From contig NZ_JABBEA010000001.1 of NCBI RefSeq assembly GCF_012912005.1, positions 868,001-932,000 of the forward strand: DNA of 64,000 nt, given 5' to 3'. Below the pieces are notes generated by a model. The model saw only the letters and a program-made list of their open reading frames with translations. It did not search any database and had not been told where the DNA came from. Below, in pieces: positions 27,120 through 35,068 of the stretch. The stretch comes from Paenibacillus sp. SZ31 (GTDB taxonomy: Bacteria > Bacillota > Bacilli > Paenibacillales > Paenibacillaceae). The position numbers and the translations under genes are program-made. The number at the start of each line of letters is the position of its first letter. The stretch's first letter is position 1.

Positions 27120-28799
27120 ATGATCAAATTCAAAACATGGTGGTCACTGCTCATGGTTATCGCGCTCATCACGATCACTGCGTGCGGAAGTGGCGAGACA
27201 GCTAGTGACAATGGTAGCGATAATACGCCGGGAACAGTCGGCTCAGCGGAAGCAGAAGCTGCTTTTGCTAAAGGAAAATATGATCCACCGATCGAGTTCA
27301 GTTCGGTATTAATGCCGAAGAAATACGTGCAAGGAGATACCAAAGAAAATAACGTGCACGATCGCTGGATGCTCGAAACGCTGGGTATGAAGCATAAAGA
27401 TACTTGGTATCCGGCCAATGACGATCAATACAGACAAAAGCTGCAACTGGCTATCGCCTCTGGCGAGAAGCTGCCTGATTTTGTATCCGTACCCACCAAT
27501 GCGGTACTGACGAATCAGCTGATCGACTCCGGTCAATTCATCGCCATCGATGAGTTGTTCGATAAGTACGCGAGTCAGACCCTGAAAGATCACGCAGCAG
27601 CACATCCTGAACTGTGGTATCCGTTCACCAAGGACGGCAAGAAATACAACATGCCGATCATGGAGTACACCGATAACGACGATACACTGCTCTGGCTGCG
27701 CGAGGACTGGATGGAGAAGCTGAACCTGGAAGCTCCAAAAACCATCGCAGACCTTGAGAACATCATGGACAAATTCAAAAACGAGAACCCGGACGGTCTG
27801 GCTCCAGACAAAGTATTCCCTCTGGCGATCTCACTGAAAAATAACACCAACACCTGGATGGGTCAGCTCGACTGGTTGTTCGGTGCATACGGCACAATCG
27901 AGGAGCAATGGAACAAAGACGCAAACGGCAACCTCGAGTACGGCTCCGTTAACCCGGGTGCCAAACAAGCCCTTGCCAAGCTGTCTGAATGGATGGATAA
28001 AGGTTATATCCACGCTGACTCCGCTCTGTGGGACGAAGGCAAATCCGCTGAAAGCTGGACAGCGGGCAAAGCGGGCATCCTGCCTGGCGCAAACTGGGTA
28101 CCGGACTGGCCTGCACCTGACCTGCTGAAGAACGTACCTGGCTCAAAATATAAAGCTTACCCTGTTCCAGCTGGCCCAGACGGCAAGATCGGTACGAAGT
28201 GGCAGAACTCTGGTGTCAACGCAAGTATCATGATTAACAAGGATGCGAAGCATCCAGAAGCTATCTTCCTGTACTACAACTACTTGCTCGATAACCTGGC
28301 TAACCCGGCTGCGGGCAGTGAGTATGAATACGGCTTCGCCAAAGGTTACGACTGGGATATCATTGACGGACAACCGACCAGTGACAAAGAGAAGATCAAA
28401 GACTTCTCCAACGAATTCCCGTTCCTGACCGGCCCGGCACGTATCCCGGATCTGTACATGAAAACACTCGTGAAGCTGGCCAACGGCGAGAAGCCTGAAA
28501 CACCTTACGAGAAACAAATGGCCGAATTCCGCAAACCGGAAAACTGGTATGCAGGTAAAGTCGTGATGTCCCAGATCGACGTCCGTAAACAAAACTATTT
28601 CACTGGCGCTGCAACACCAACCATGGTATCCAAATGGAACCTGCTCCGCCAGTCCGAGATGGAAACCTTCAACAAAATCATCTACGGCAATCTGCCAATT
28701 GATGCCTTTGACCAATTCGTCGCCAACTGGAAATCCAATGGCGGAGATCAGATCACGCAAGAAGTGAATGATTGGTTTAAGTCGGTAAGTGCGAAGTAA
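27120..28799 (+). CDS. LplA-type extracellular sugar-binding lipoprotein, 559 aa
   Basis: Large solute-binding lipoprotein feeding the LplB/LplC-type permeases. Lipobox TITACG with C22, a Gly/Ser/Asn linker, then a binding domain with blocks typical of Paenibacillus LplA proteins (SGEKLPDFVSVPTNAV, LWLREDWMEKLNLEAPKTI, WQNSGVNASIMINKDAKHPE). Codon use is notably optimised compared with neighbours (long runs of C-ending codons), fitting high expression. AGGGGG lies eight bases before the ATG. The MITE-like element ends 40 bases upstream. A strong terminator follows. Confidence 0.92.
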   Translation: MIKFKTWWSLLMVIALITITACGSGETASDNGSDNTPGTVGSAEAEAAFAKGKYDPPIEFSSVLMPKKYVQGDTKENNVHDRWMLETLGMKHKDTWYPANDDQYRQKLQLAIASGEKLPDFVSVPTNAVLTNQLIDSGQFIAIDELFDKYASQTLKDHAAAHPELWYPFTKDGKKYNMPIMEYTDNDDTLLWLREDWMEKLNLEAPKTIADLENIMDKFKNENPDGLAPDKVFPLAISLKNNTNTWMGQLDWLFGAYGTIEEQWNKDANGNLEYGSVNPGAKQALAKLSEWMDKGYIHADSALWDEGKSAESWTAGKAGILPGANWVPDWPAPDLLKNVPGSKYKAYPVPAGPDGKIGTKWQNSGVNASIMINKDAKHPEAIFLYYNYLLDNLANPAAGSEYEYGFAKGYDWDIIDGQPTSDKEKIKDFSNEFPFLTGPARIPDLYMKTLVKLANGEKPETPYEKQMAEFRKPENWYAGKVVMSQIDVRKQNYFTGAATPTMVSKWNLLRQSEMETFNKIIYGNLPIDAFDQFVANWKSNGGDQITQEVNDWFKSVSAK

Positions 28800-28828
28800 G
28801 GTTCTGATGTTGTGAAAAGTAAAGCATT

Positions 28829-28873
28829 AAAACCCGAGCCGAAGCGGTTATTCACGCTTCGGCTCGGGTTTTT
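28829..28873. terminator. Strong bidirectional terminator
   Basis: AAAACCCGAGCCGAAGCG pairs perfectly with CGCTTCGGCTCGGGTTTT around an eight-base loop, with a T run on the plus side and an A run before it. It separates the convergent binding-protein gene and the small-gene pair. Confidence 0.9.
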
Positions 28874-28924
28874 AAGTGAAGATCAGGGTCGCTCCCCCAT
28901 GACATATGGATTCGCGTTAGTGGA

Positions 28925-29227
28925 TCAAGCCTTCGTATCATTCTCCTCCGGCATTGACTGCCCCAGCAAGGAAACTGTGAGCTGAATTCCGTCTTTTAGC
29001 CCTTGCATGTATAACCGCTCATTCTCTATTCCTTTACTGACAATGTATCGGCTTTCCCACTCAGCATATTCAGGTGTTTGCTCGATATCCTTGCCAGCAA
29101 ACAATCCATCGAACGCTTCGTCCTTTTCCTCACGTACACGGCTCAATACAGGGTCATGCTCGATTCGGGCAGACACCTCATCCAGCCTTACCTGAATTGC
29201 TTGTTCCAACCACGGTGGAAAATTCAT
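28925..29227 (-). CDS. Conserved hypothetical protein, 100 aa
   Basis: Soluble, helical and acidic; no family recognised. Residues such as FDGLFAGKDIEQTPEYAEWE and NERLYMQGLKDGIQLTVSLL suggest a small helical regulator or adaptor. Start at 29227, with GGGGAGGAG six bases upstream; a longer frame translates through that site. It follows the Spo0E-like gene by 36 bases on the same strand, so the two form an operon, divergent from an XRE-type regulator gene. Confidence 0.65.
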   Translation of the reverse strand: MNFPPWLEQAIQVRLDEVSARIEHDPVLSRVREEKDEAFDGLFAGKDIEQTPEYAEWESRYIVSKGIENERLYMQGLKDGIQLTVSLLGQSMPEENDTKA

Positions 29228-29263
29228 TGTTTCTCCTCCCCTACGCATTATGTACCTCACTCA

Positions 29264-29449
29264 TCATCGTACAACTCGGTGATGTCTCGCCTTCATTTCA
29301 CTAACTCGTGCCACCAGTTCATCTACCCTTCGGCTCTGTTCCTGAACCTCTGGATTGTTCCACAACGGAATCACTTGCTTCAAGGATGCCTCACCAAGCT
29401 GATTAAGCTTGCGCCGTTCCTCTTCCAATAAGTCAAGCAACCAGCTCAT
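29264..29449 (-). CDS. Small Spo0E-like protein, 61 aa
   Basis: Short two-helix protein. The pattern (LLDLLEEERRKLNQLG... NPEVQEQSRRVDELVARV) resembles Spo0E-family aspartyl-phosphate phosphatases, whose signature is SQxLD; here it reads SRRVD, so the catalytic serine-to-aspartate spacing is kept but the motif is off consensus. Spo0E proteins dephosphorylate Spo0A. The assignment is tentative. It is the first gene of a pair divergent from an XRE regulator. Confidence 0.5.
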   Translation of the reverse strand: MSWLLDLLEEERRKLNQLGEASLKQVIPLWNNPEVQEQSRRVDELVARVSEMKARHHRVVR

Positions 29450-29612
29450 ACATCCACCTCTCTGATGAGTCTAAACTGCACCATGTCTTGTTAATGCTAG
29501 ACGTGAGCAGTCATTTTAATGTGATTATCGGTTTATTTCATTTTAATTCGATATCCGCATTAAAAGAACCTTTAATTCTCATACAATTTGGTTGAAATGA
29601 GGGGTGTACATA

Positions 29613-29864
29613 ATGAAGCATAGACAAGAACCACCTGGCGACAAAAATATTATCGGCTCAAGAGTCGTAGCTATTCGTAAAGGTAAAGGAATCAAACAAA
29701 GAGAATTCCTCGCCAGATTGCAAACATTGGGTTTGGATATCAGTCAGACCAGTCTTTCACGTTTAGAGGGTCAGTATCGTCTTGTTCAAGATTATGAAGT
29801 AGTGATGATTGCTAAAGCTTTAGAAGTATCTGTGGGGTATTTGCTTGGGGAAGAATTAGAGTAA
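29613..29864 (+). CDS. XRE-family helix-turn-helix regulator, 83 aa
   Basis: Single HTH_3 domain: IIGSRVVAIRKGKGIKQREF, ISQTSLSRLEGQYRLV (recognition helix) and MIAKALEVSVGYLLGEE. ATG at 29613, with GAGGGG eight bases upstream; an upstream GTG lies inside that site. Divergent from the Spo0E-like operon, so likely its regulator. The 175 bases after it carry no recognised gene and mark the left edge of the cassette-like region. Confidence 0.85.
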   Translation: MKHRQEPPGDKNIIGSRVVAIRKGKGIKQREFLARLQTLGLDISQTSLSRLEGQYRLVQDYEVVMIAKALEVSVGYLLGEELE

Positions 29865-30039
29865 AGTAAGGTTGCACGCACGCCACTCCCATCAATGCTG
29901 GTACTTCTAAGCATTTTTCTTATTATTTAAAACATGAATCAGTATTCTATCCACTTAATTCCAAAAGTACAAGAAAAAACTAAATTAAATTTTAGATTTG
30001 ACCTTCGTACATTGATGTGATCTCTATGATATCTCAGAA

Positions 30040-30555
30040 TTAATTGTTAAATAGGATTTCAATATTTTTCCTATCTGTGTTTTCCTTGTCATCTCTCCAT
30101 AAGTATTTAATAAATGTCTCTTTATCAAACCACAAACATAGATTTATATAATCCATATCTTTCTTAGTATAATCATTGACATTCCTGATTTTTAAATACT
30201 TTCCGCTTTCTAATAACGCATGTCCAGTCAAGCTAATAAATAAATCGTGACAACCCTTCATAGTATCAAGATTAACAATAGCTAGGACATTGGGTACTTG
30301 ATTATGTGGATTAATACTCTCAAATTGCTTTGCAGCTGTATGAAAATGTCTTGTAATTGCATTGTATGTCGAATCATTTTTGCAACCTTCAAAATCGTCC
30401 TTATCCAAGGTTTTTTCTTCACAATAGAATACTAACTTACCGTTCTTATATACTTCAAAATCAGGTGTTTTGTTTTGAGATTCAGGTATCTTACTCACTT
30501 GAAACCCTATGTTTTCTAGAAAATTCCTCACTATTTCTTCTCCTAATTCAGCCAT
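30040..30555 (-). CDS. PD-(D/E)XK-like nuclease, 171 aa, cassette gene
   Basis: N-terminal region LGEEIVRNFLENIGFQVSKI followed by TPDFEVYKNGKLVFYCEEKT gives the D...(E)xK pattern of the restriction-endonuclease fold (D in PDFEVY, EEK after the strand). The rest is charged, without a second domain. Start at 30555, with AAGGAG seven bases upstream. Its leader begins at the GTTATG end of attC-like repeat R1, about 27 bases away, as in integron cassettes. No repeat follows its stop, so the unit looks truncated or is the last one. A role in phage or plasmid defence is plausible but unproven. Confidence 0.68.
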   Translation of the reverse strand: MAELGEEIVRNFLENIGFQVSKIPESQNKTPDFEVYKNGKLVFYCEEKTLDKDDFEGCKNDSTYNAITRHFHTAAKQFESINPHNQVPNVLAIVNLDTMKGCHDLFISLTGHALLESGKYLKIRNVNDYTKKDMDYINLCLWFDKETFIKYLWRDDKENTDRKNIEILFNN

Positions 30556-30582
30556 TTTCATTCTCCTTCCACTGGGGTTTCA

Positions 30583-30677
30583 CATAACGTTCCTGTATTC
30601 ACTAGCCAGCATATGCTGAGTGACTGACGATTGCTATATCAAGGGCAAATGTCCGTAGCGTGAAAATTTTGTTATGT
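30583..30677 (-). repeat. attC-like repeat R1
   Basis: Read on the minus strand: ACATAAC end, inner arm TTTTCACG, hairpins including GGACATTTGCCC and CAGCATATGCTG, opposing arm GTGAATACAGGAAC, and end GTTATGT. The two ends are perfect 7-base inverses. Sits between the Mrr-like gene's stop and the start of the PD-(D/E)XK-like gene. Confidence 0.65.
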
Positions 30678-30700
30678 AAAATTCTATCCAAAGTTATTTT

Positions 30701-31288
30701 TCACTCACTGCTTTTAGGAATTCTTTTCATTATTTCCTTCCTTATTTTTAACAACATTCTTTTTGACGGATATATCTTTTTATCAGGAAAATCGATTAAA
30801 TTAGTATTCCATTGGTAGGCATAAAACTCAGGAGATCGTTCAATAAACTCTGCGAGAATAGGGTTCACTTGAGGATCGCTAGAAGCTTGAACATGCATAA
30901 CGAACTTATCAAATATTTGTATCAAAGCAATCCCATGCTGCTTTGCATATTCCGCTGCTCCGCTTTGAAAACCAGAAGTAGAAATTAATATTCCTTTATG
31001 TGCTCCTATACTTCGTACCTTATCCGCTAAAACCACGATTTTTTCACGTTCTACAGGTCTTGTATAACGCTTGCATTCAATAATAACTTTAAAACTTACA
31101 GATAAGGCCATGAATTCAGCCATAATATCTATTTGATATTCTCCATCGTTGGTCTGAACTTTTTGGTTATGAAGTATTGAGAAATTCTTAAGATCTTCAG
31201 CCTCAGCATAAGCCTTTAACACTTCAAGACAATATTTTTCAAAATCCTTGGCTGAAATGCTTGCGACAAATTCACGGTATGGGTTCAT
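30701..31288 (-). CDS. Mrr-like restriction endonuclease, 195 aa, cassette gene
   Basis: Mrr_cat-type fold: an N-terminal helix (SAKDFEKYCLEVLKAYAE), then YQIDIMAEFMALSVSFKVIIECKRY, giving the D...ECK catalytic set (D in QIDI, E and K in IIECKRY), and GILISTSGFQSGAAEYAKQH, the conserved Mrr C-terminal strand and helix. Family members cut foreign or modified DNA. Start ATG at 31288 with AGGTG. Flanked by attC-like repeats R2 (upstream) and R1 (downstream), so it is a complete single-gene unit. AT-rich compared with the neighbouring chromosome. Confidence 0.82.
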   Translation of the reverse strand: MNPYREFVASISAKDFEKYCLEVLKAYAEAEDLKNFSILHNQKVQTNDGEYQIDIMAEFMALSVSFKVIIECKRYTRPVEREKIVVLADKVRSIGAHKGILISTSGFQSGAAEYAKQHGIALIQIFDKFVMHVQASSDPQVNPILAEFIERSPEFYAYQWNTNLIDFPDKKIYPSKRMLLKIRKEIMKRIPKSSE

Positions 31289-31375
31289 TTCCATCACCTA
31301 CTTTCATTTCTCTGAAGCCATCAACTTAAATTCAACTTTATTTTTCAGACTTTAAAAAGCACTTGATAGAATTTC

Positions 31376-31435
31376 ACTTAACGTTCACTGTATTCACCAG
31401 ACATAGGGCGTCTGCCCGCTGCTTGAATATTAAGT
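31376..31435 (-). repeat. attC-like repeat R2 (short form)
   Basis: 60 bases: GACTTAA end with arm TATTCAAGC, single hairpin GGGCAGACGCCC, arm GGTGAATACAGTGAAC and end GTTAAGT, which fits the integron core GTTRRRY. Shortest member of the repeat family in the window. Confidence 0.6.
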
Positions 31436-31467
31436 CAATTCAACTCTGAGCAGCAATCAATAATCTT

Positions 31468-32454
31468 CTAAAACAAAGAGTCCTCACTGCTTATCCCAAC
31501 ACCAAAGTTAATATCTCTTGTATTCCTAATCTTCTTAAATTCATCAAGACCAGGATAAGGTTTATTTATTCTTTCTTCATTTCTATACTTCGTACGATAC
31601 TTATGGAATCTCATATCCGTATAAGGACCAGATTCAATTATTAATAGTCCTTCATTCATACGATACGTAGACATTAAAAATTCTCTTATTTTGTCGCATA
31701 TATAATTACCCGCTCTAGTCAGTTCAAGGATTAAGTCTTGAACTAATGTTATATGGAATTCATATTCTTTGGCTAAACGGTCGTATCTTTCTACATCCCA
31801 TTCCTGAATTTTATAAAATTTTTCAATACAATAATCGTCCCCCTTCTTTTGACTATATTCATGAAATACACTTAAAAAATCCCCCAATATTTCCCTAAAA
31901 TTTTCAAAGGAATCATTTAACTCGAGGTATCTATTAGGCCATACACGAGAAAATAAATATGATTTAACTTCTTGCAATTTAGCTTCCATTTCAATTGACA
32001 TAGATGTACTTCCTGCACTAAGTAACCAAGAAGTCCAGTCTTTCCAGTTATCTAAGTCACACAAATTAGACCATTTTTCAACAAATGCCATATAAAGTTC
32101 TTCTTCTTTTTGTTTATTAATATCAATGTTTAAGGAACTTCTTACCCACTGTTCATGTTCCTCTTTTATTTTGTTAAGTTTTTCAACAGTATAATGTCCC
32201 GGTTGATCATCAATAACTTTATGATGGATTTTACATAATAAAAGTAGGTTGGCATATTTATCTCTTTGATCAGAGTTCTTTATCGATTCCCCACGTGGGC
32301 CATCATCTTCTCTTGCTACAATATGACACTCATCTCCGATTACTGATTCATCGTCAGTTTCAGTCTCGTCCATAACCAATTCCGCTCGGCATATTGCACA
32401 TCTATTCGCTGCACGTCCCCAAAGCATTTTTCTTGTTTTTGAAGAAATACTCAT
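31468..32454 (-). CDS. HNH endonuclease-domain protein, 328 aa, cassette gene
   Basis: N-terminal HNH domain (about 1-105): paired cysteines in NRCAICRAEL, ECHIVAREDDGPRG, NLLLLCKIHHKVID, which supply the zinc knuckle and the catalytic His-Asn-His set. The C-terminal 200 residues are helical and unrecognised (LYMAFVEKWSNLCDLDNWKD...). Similar two-part proteins are common in defence islands. AAGGAG before the ATG. The leader starts at the GTTAGGT end of repeat R3a, and repeat R2 lies 33 bases after its stop. Confidence 0.82.
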   Translation of the reverse strand: MSISSKTRKMLWGRAANRCAICRAELVMDETETDDESVIGDECHIVAREDDGPRGESIKNSDQRDKYANLLLLCKIHHKVIDDQPGHYTVEKLNKIKEEHEQWVRSSLNIDINKQKEEELYMAFVEKWSNLCDLDNWKDWTSWLLSAGSTSMSIEMEAKLQEVKSYLFSRVWPNRYLELNDSFENFREILGDFLSVFHEYSQKKGDDYCIEKFYKIQEWDVERYDRLAKEYEFHITLVQDLILELTRAGNYICDKIREFLMSTYRMNEGLLIIESGPYTDMRFHKYRTKYRNEERINKPYPGLDEFKKIRNTRDINFGVGISSEDSLF

Positions 32455-32481
32455 GATTCATTCTCCTTTATCAATTGATTT

Positions 32482-32560
32482 CACCTAACTTTCCTGTACT
32501 TATGATCCCCGCCTATGCTGGGTGTCCAGCGTGTGCCCACAGCTTAAATATCATGTTAGA
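32482..32560 (-). repeat. attC-like repeat R3a
   Basis: Minus strand: TTCTAAC end, arm GATATTTAAGC, internal GTGTCC/GGACAC-type hairpins, arm CATAAGTACAGGAAA and end GTTAGGT (exact GTTRRRY). Together with R3b it brackets a stretch with no gene. Confidence 0.6.
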
Positions 32561-32668
32561 AGAAGTTGGCTCTTCACTAAGTAATTTCACAGTTGTATTC
32601 GATACTTTAACTACTTAATCTTCTTTCACCTTAAAACTTATAATTTGACTTTTTAACTAATGAATTTC
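32561..32668 (-). other. Geneless unit between two attC-like repeats
   Basis: About 108 bases bounded by R3b and R3a, with no start codon, ribosome site or usable frame. It looks like an empty cassette or the remnant of one whose gene was lost. Geneless cassettes are known in integron arrays. Confidence 0.5.
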
Positions 32669-32747
32669 ATCTAACGTTCCCATATTCACGACCCAGCGTA
32701 TGCCGGACCGCAGGCGTACGCTCACAACGTAAATATTATGTTATGCG
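32669..32747 (-). repeat. attC-like repeat R3b
   Basis: Minus strand: CTTCGCATAAC end, arm AATATTTACG, hairpin CCGGCATACGCTGG, arm CGTGAATATGGGAAC and end GTTAGAT (exact GTTRRRY). Its CGCATAAC end does not pair well with its own GTTAGATG end. It pairs perfectly, over ten bases, with the distant start (GTTATGCGAA) of the unit it terminates. Confidence 0.68.
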
Positions 32748-32756
32748 AAGTAGCAT

Positions 32757-33764
32757 TTAATTCATTGATTCTTTTTCTATAGTTTTTATTCTTCTCAAAA
32801 TGTCTTGCATCCCTTCTTGATTCATATTGTTTTTTAAGTACATTTCCTTCATTTCATTAGTTAATTGATCCAGTTCATCAATTTGCTTTCTGGTAAAATT
32901 ACTTTTTCCACTTTCACCAATTATTTTAAGCACTTCTTCACTCACTTCCTCTTGATCAAAAAATACATTTCGAAATGCATTATTATATTGAAGGGCGTTA
33001 TGATAATTAACCATGTAGTTCTCTTCGATATCTAAGACACCAAGTTCCTTTGCTTTAAATACCTCACTAGCAAAGCTATCTTCTATTGTAATTAGAATTT
33101 TGCGTGAAATCGGATAGAACAATCTATCAAACACGTATATGTTTTTAGTTTCAATGCAAGTCTTTCCTGTATTTTGATCTTGCAAAATGACTGGATTATC
33201 AGATGTATAATAATCCAGTTCAGTTTTATTATAATTTATGATCCAGTTCATATTTAAAAGTTTATTACTCCAGCTACTTATCGCATTTACATCTAGTAGC
33301 AATACTTTATGTAGAGTAGAATTGCTTAAAAAATTCTTAGTTTTATTATCATCAAAAAATAAATATTGAGAAAAATTTTCTCTAAACGTTTTGGTTCTAA
33401 ACAATTGATATGTTATTTGAATTGCGATACTCTTTTTAAAATTTGGACTTAAAACCACTTGTTCTTCCTTTCTTTGATAGATTGCCATTTCAATTTTGTC
33501 TAATTGAACTTTAAGATTATTTTCTAATATATTTGAAAACATATTCTCTATAAACTGTGTAGTCAAATTTGGGAAATCCTTTTTTAAAGCTTCTCTTTCT
33601 TCTTCGCTAAAATCATAAAACGCGTCTTGACAAGCTACCCTATCGATAGGTTGGTTCTTTCTATACTCCTTTTTTTCTTTATCAAAAAGATTGATTTTTT
33701 TGCTGCCAAATCTATATAAATAGCTTTTAGGAACATAATGTTGCTGTTTATTAGTTCTTTTCAT
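32757..33764 (-). CDS. DUF4238-family protein, 335 aa, cassette gene
   Basis: The DUF4238 signature opens the protein: QQHYVPKSYLYRFGSKK, later YYTSDNPVILQ and FYPISRKILITIED. The family is often found on mobile elements and near nucleases; activity is unproven. AAGGAG lies before the ATG. The unit runs from the GTTATGCGAA end of R4 to the TTCGCATAAC end of R3b, which are perfect inverses. Its codon use and AT content are typical of the accessory block. Confidence 0.82.
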   Translation of the reverse strand: MKRTNKQQHYVPKSYLYRFGSKKINLFDKEKKEYRKNQPIDRVACQDAFYDFSEEEREALKKDFPNLTTQFIENMFSNILENNLKVQLDKIEMAIYQRKEEQVVLSPNFKKSIAIQITYQLFRTKTFRENFSQYLFFDDNKTKNFLSNSTLHKVLLLDVNAISSWSNKLLNMNWIINYNKTELDYYTSDNPVILQDQNTGKTCIETKNIYVFDRLFYPISRKILITIEDSFASEVFKAKELGVLDIEENYMVNYHNALQYNNAFRNVFFDQEEVSEEVLKIIGESGKSNFTRKQIDELDQLTNEMKEMYLKNNMNQEGMQDILRRIKTIEKESMN

Positions 33765-33791
33765 CTTAAACTCCTTCGCTGTATGTTATTT

Positions 33792-33866
33792 CGCATAACG
33801 TTCCTGTATTCACGAGCCGACGAATGTCGGACCAAGGGCGGATACTCGCAGCGTGGATGTCAGCTG
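33792..33866 (-). repeat. attC-like repeat R4
   Basis: Minus strand: a decayed left end (GCAGCTGACATCCACGC), hairpin CCGACATTCGTCGG, arm CGTGAATACAGGAAC and end GTTATGCG. The left core has lost its AAC, so this copy may be inactive. Confidence 0.6.
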
Positions 33867-33925
33867 CTTCTTTGAAATACTAAAATCCTCTGTTTATCCT
33901 TTTCATATTATAAAAATCTAATAAT

Positions 33926-34966
33926 TTAGTTATCAAAATAAAGCTCTAAATTTTGTTCGCTCAAAATGTATGCCTTATAGCAGTTATCTTTTAATTTATT
34001 ATTGTAATAGAATAGCTCTTCTTTAGAGAGCTCTCTTAAAATATAATCATTTTGATTGTCGCCTTTTGAAATTCTACAAGCGATTTTCGGGGTCAATGGA
34101 AAAATGTACTCCGTAGCTCCGTCATCATTTGTAAATCTACACACAGGATTATCACTCGTTAAAAACTCGAATCCATCAGGTGCCAAAAATAATTCAGTAC
34201 AAAGCTCATTAATTATCTTTTTTGCTTCAAGCATTATAGGTCCTTTTCCATCGAGGAAATCACGGAATAATTTCAGAATATAACTATGAGCCATTTCGTC
34301 GTACCATGTTTCTAAAAATGGATACAAACGTTCATCCTCAGGAATATGAATGGATTTAAAGTCAAACACACTATTACAAAAGGCATCCAAAATTCCACTT
34401 AGTACTGGATGATAAGGTTTCGTTCTCCACTCTAACGAAACCATAAATTTGATAAGATCATCACGTCTAATTGCAATGAACTTTTCAACGCCAGGATTTT
34501 CGTATACTTTTTTTGAAATATCCGTAACAATTGAATTCCAATAATTCTCGTATTTTGTGTTCCAATCGCCTTCAATATCTCTAATGTGAATAGACAGAAT
34601 TTTATTTTTTAAATCTTTTTTTTCTGCTTTAGTTATAAGATCGCCGTTAGGCCGATAGATACTCCAAACATCAAACTCATAAAATCTATTATTCATTTCT
34701 AACGTATCATTAATTAAGTCGTTATCTAGCTTTACTTTGTAGTCTTTCAGTGGTTCAAAAAATCTTTCGCAATCTTCTTTAGTCCGAGAAAGCGAACCTG
34801 CTCTTAATGAATGATAATGCTCAATACCTCCAAACCTTTCTGTACTTTTCTCACTTCCAATACTTTTAGTTCCTTTCTCTACTAAATATATAGAAGATTT
34901 ATTATGCTTCCATCCTCTCATGTATGTTTGAGGTATAAGGTGATGATATACTGCTTTCGATTCCAA
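33926..34966 (-). CDS. DUF4238-family protein, 346 aa, first cassette gene
   Basis: Second DUF4238 protein, only distantly similar to its neighbour: AVYHHLIPQTYMRGWKHNKS at the start and EFLTSDNPVCRF plus YIFPLTPKIACRI late in the chain. TTG start at 34966, with AAGGAG seven bases upstream and no nearby ATG alternative. It is the gene nearest the recombinase relic and the promoter element A, so it occupies the first position of the array. Function unknown. Confidence 0.82.
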   Translation of the reverse strand: MESKAVYHHLIPQTYMRGWKHNKSSIYLVEKGTKSIGSEKSTERFGGIEHYHSLRAGSLSRTKEDCERFFEPLKDYKVKLDNDLINDTLEMNNRFYEFDVWSIYRPNGDLITKAEKKDLKNKILSIHIRDIEGDWNTKYENYWNSIVTDISKKVYENPGVEKFIAIRRDDLIKFMVSLEWRTKPYHPVLSGILDAFCNSVFDFKSIHIPEDERLYPFLETWYDEMAHSYILKLFRDFLDGKGPIMLEAKKIINELCTELFLAPDGFEFLTSDNPVCRFTNDDGATEYIFPLTPKIACRISKGDNQNDYILRELSKEELFYYNNKLKDNCYKAYILSEQNLELYFDN

Positions 34967-34990
34967 ATGAATTCTCCTTACTTTTAGTTT

Positions 34991-35030
34991 TGTTATATGC
35001 TGATTTCCTATAACATCTAATGTATTTACT
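34991..35030 (-). repeat. Degenerate recombination-core-like site (attI-like position)
   Basis: Minus strand AAATACATTAGATGTTATAG then GAAATCAGC: it keeps the right-hand pattern of the repeats (AATACA....GTTA..GAAAT) but no left arm. It lies between promoter element A and the first array gene. A matching core, AACGTTATAGGAAACCAGCG, occurs at 42005-42025. Confidence 0.4.
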
Positions 35031-35068
35031 TCGAAAATACCACATATCCTGTCTGATAATTAAACTAT

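Noticed and set aside
30583..33866. CRISPR array
   Set aside because: The repeats are 60-95 bases, imperfect, few and separated by whole genes rather than short uniform spacers.
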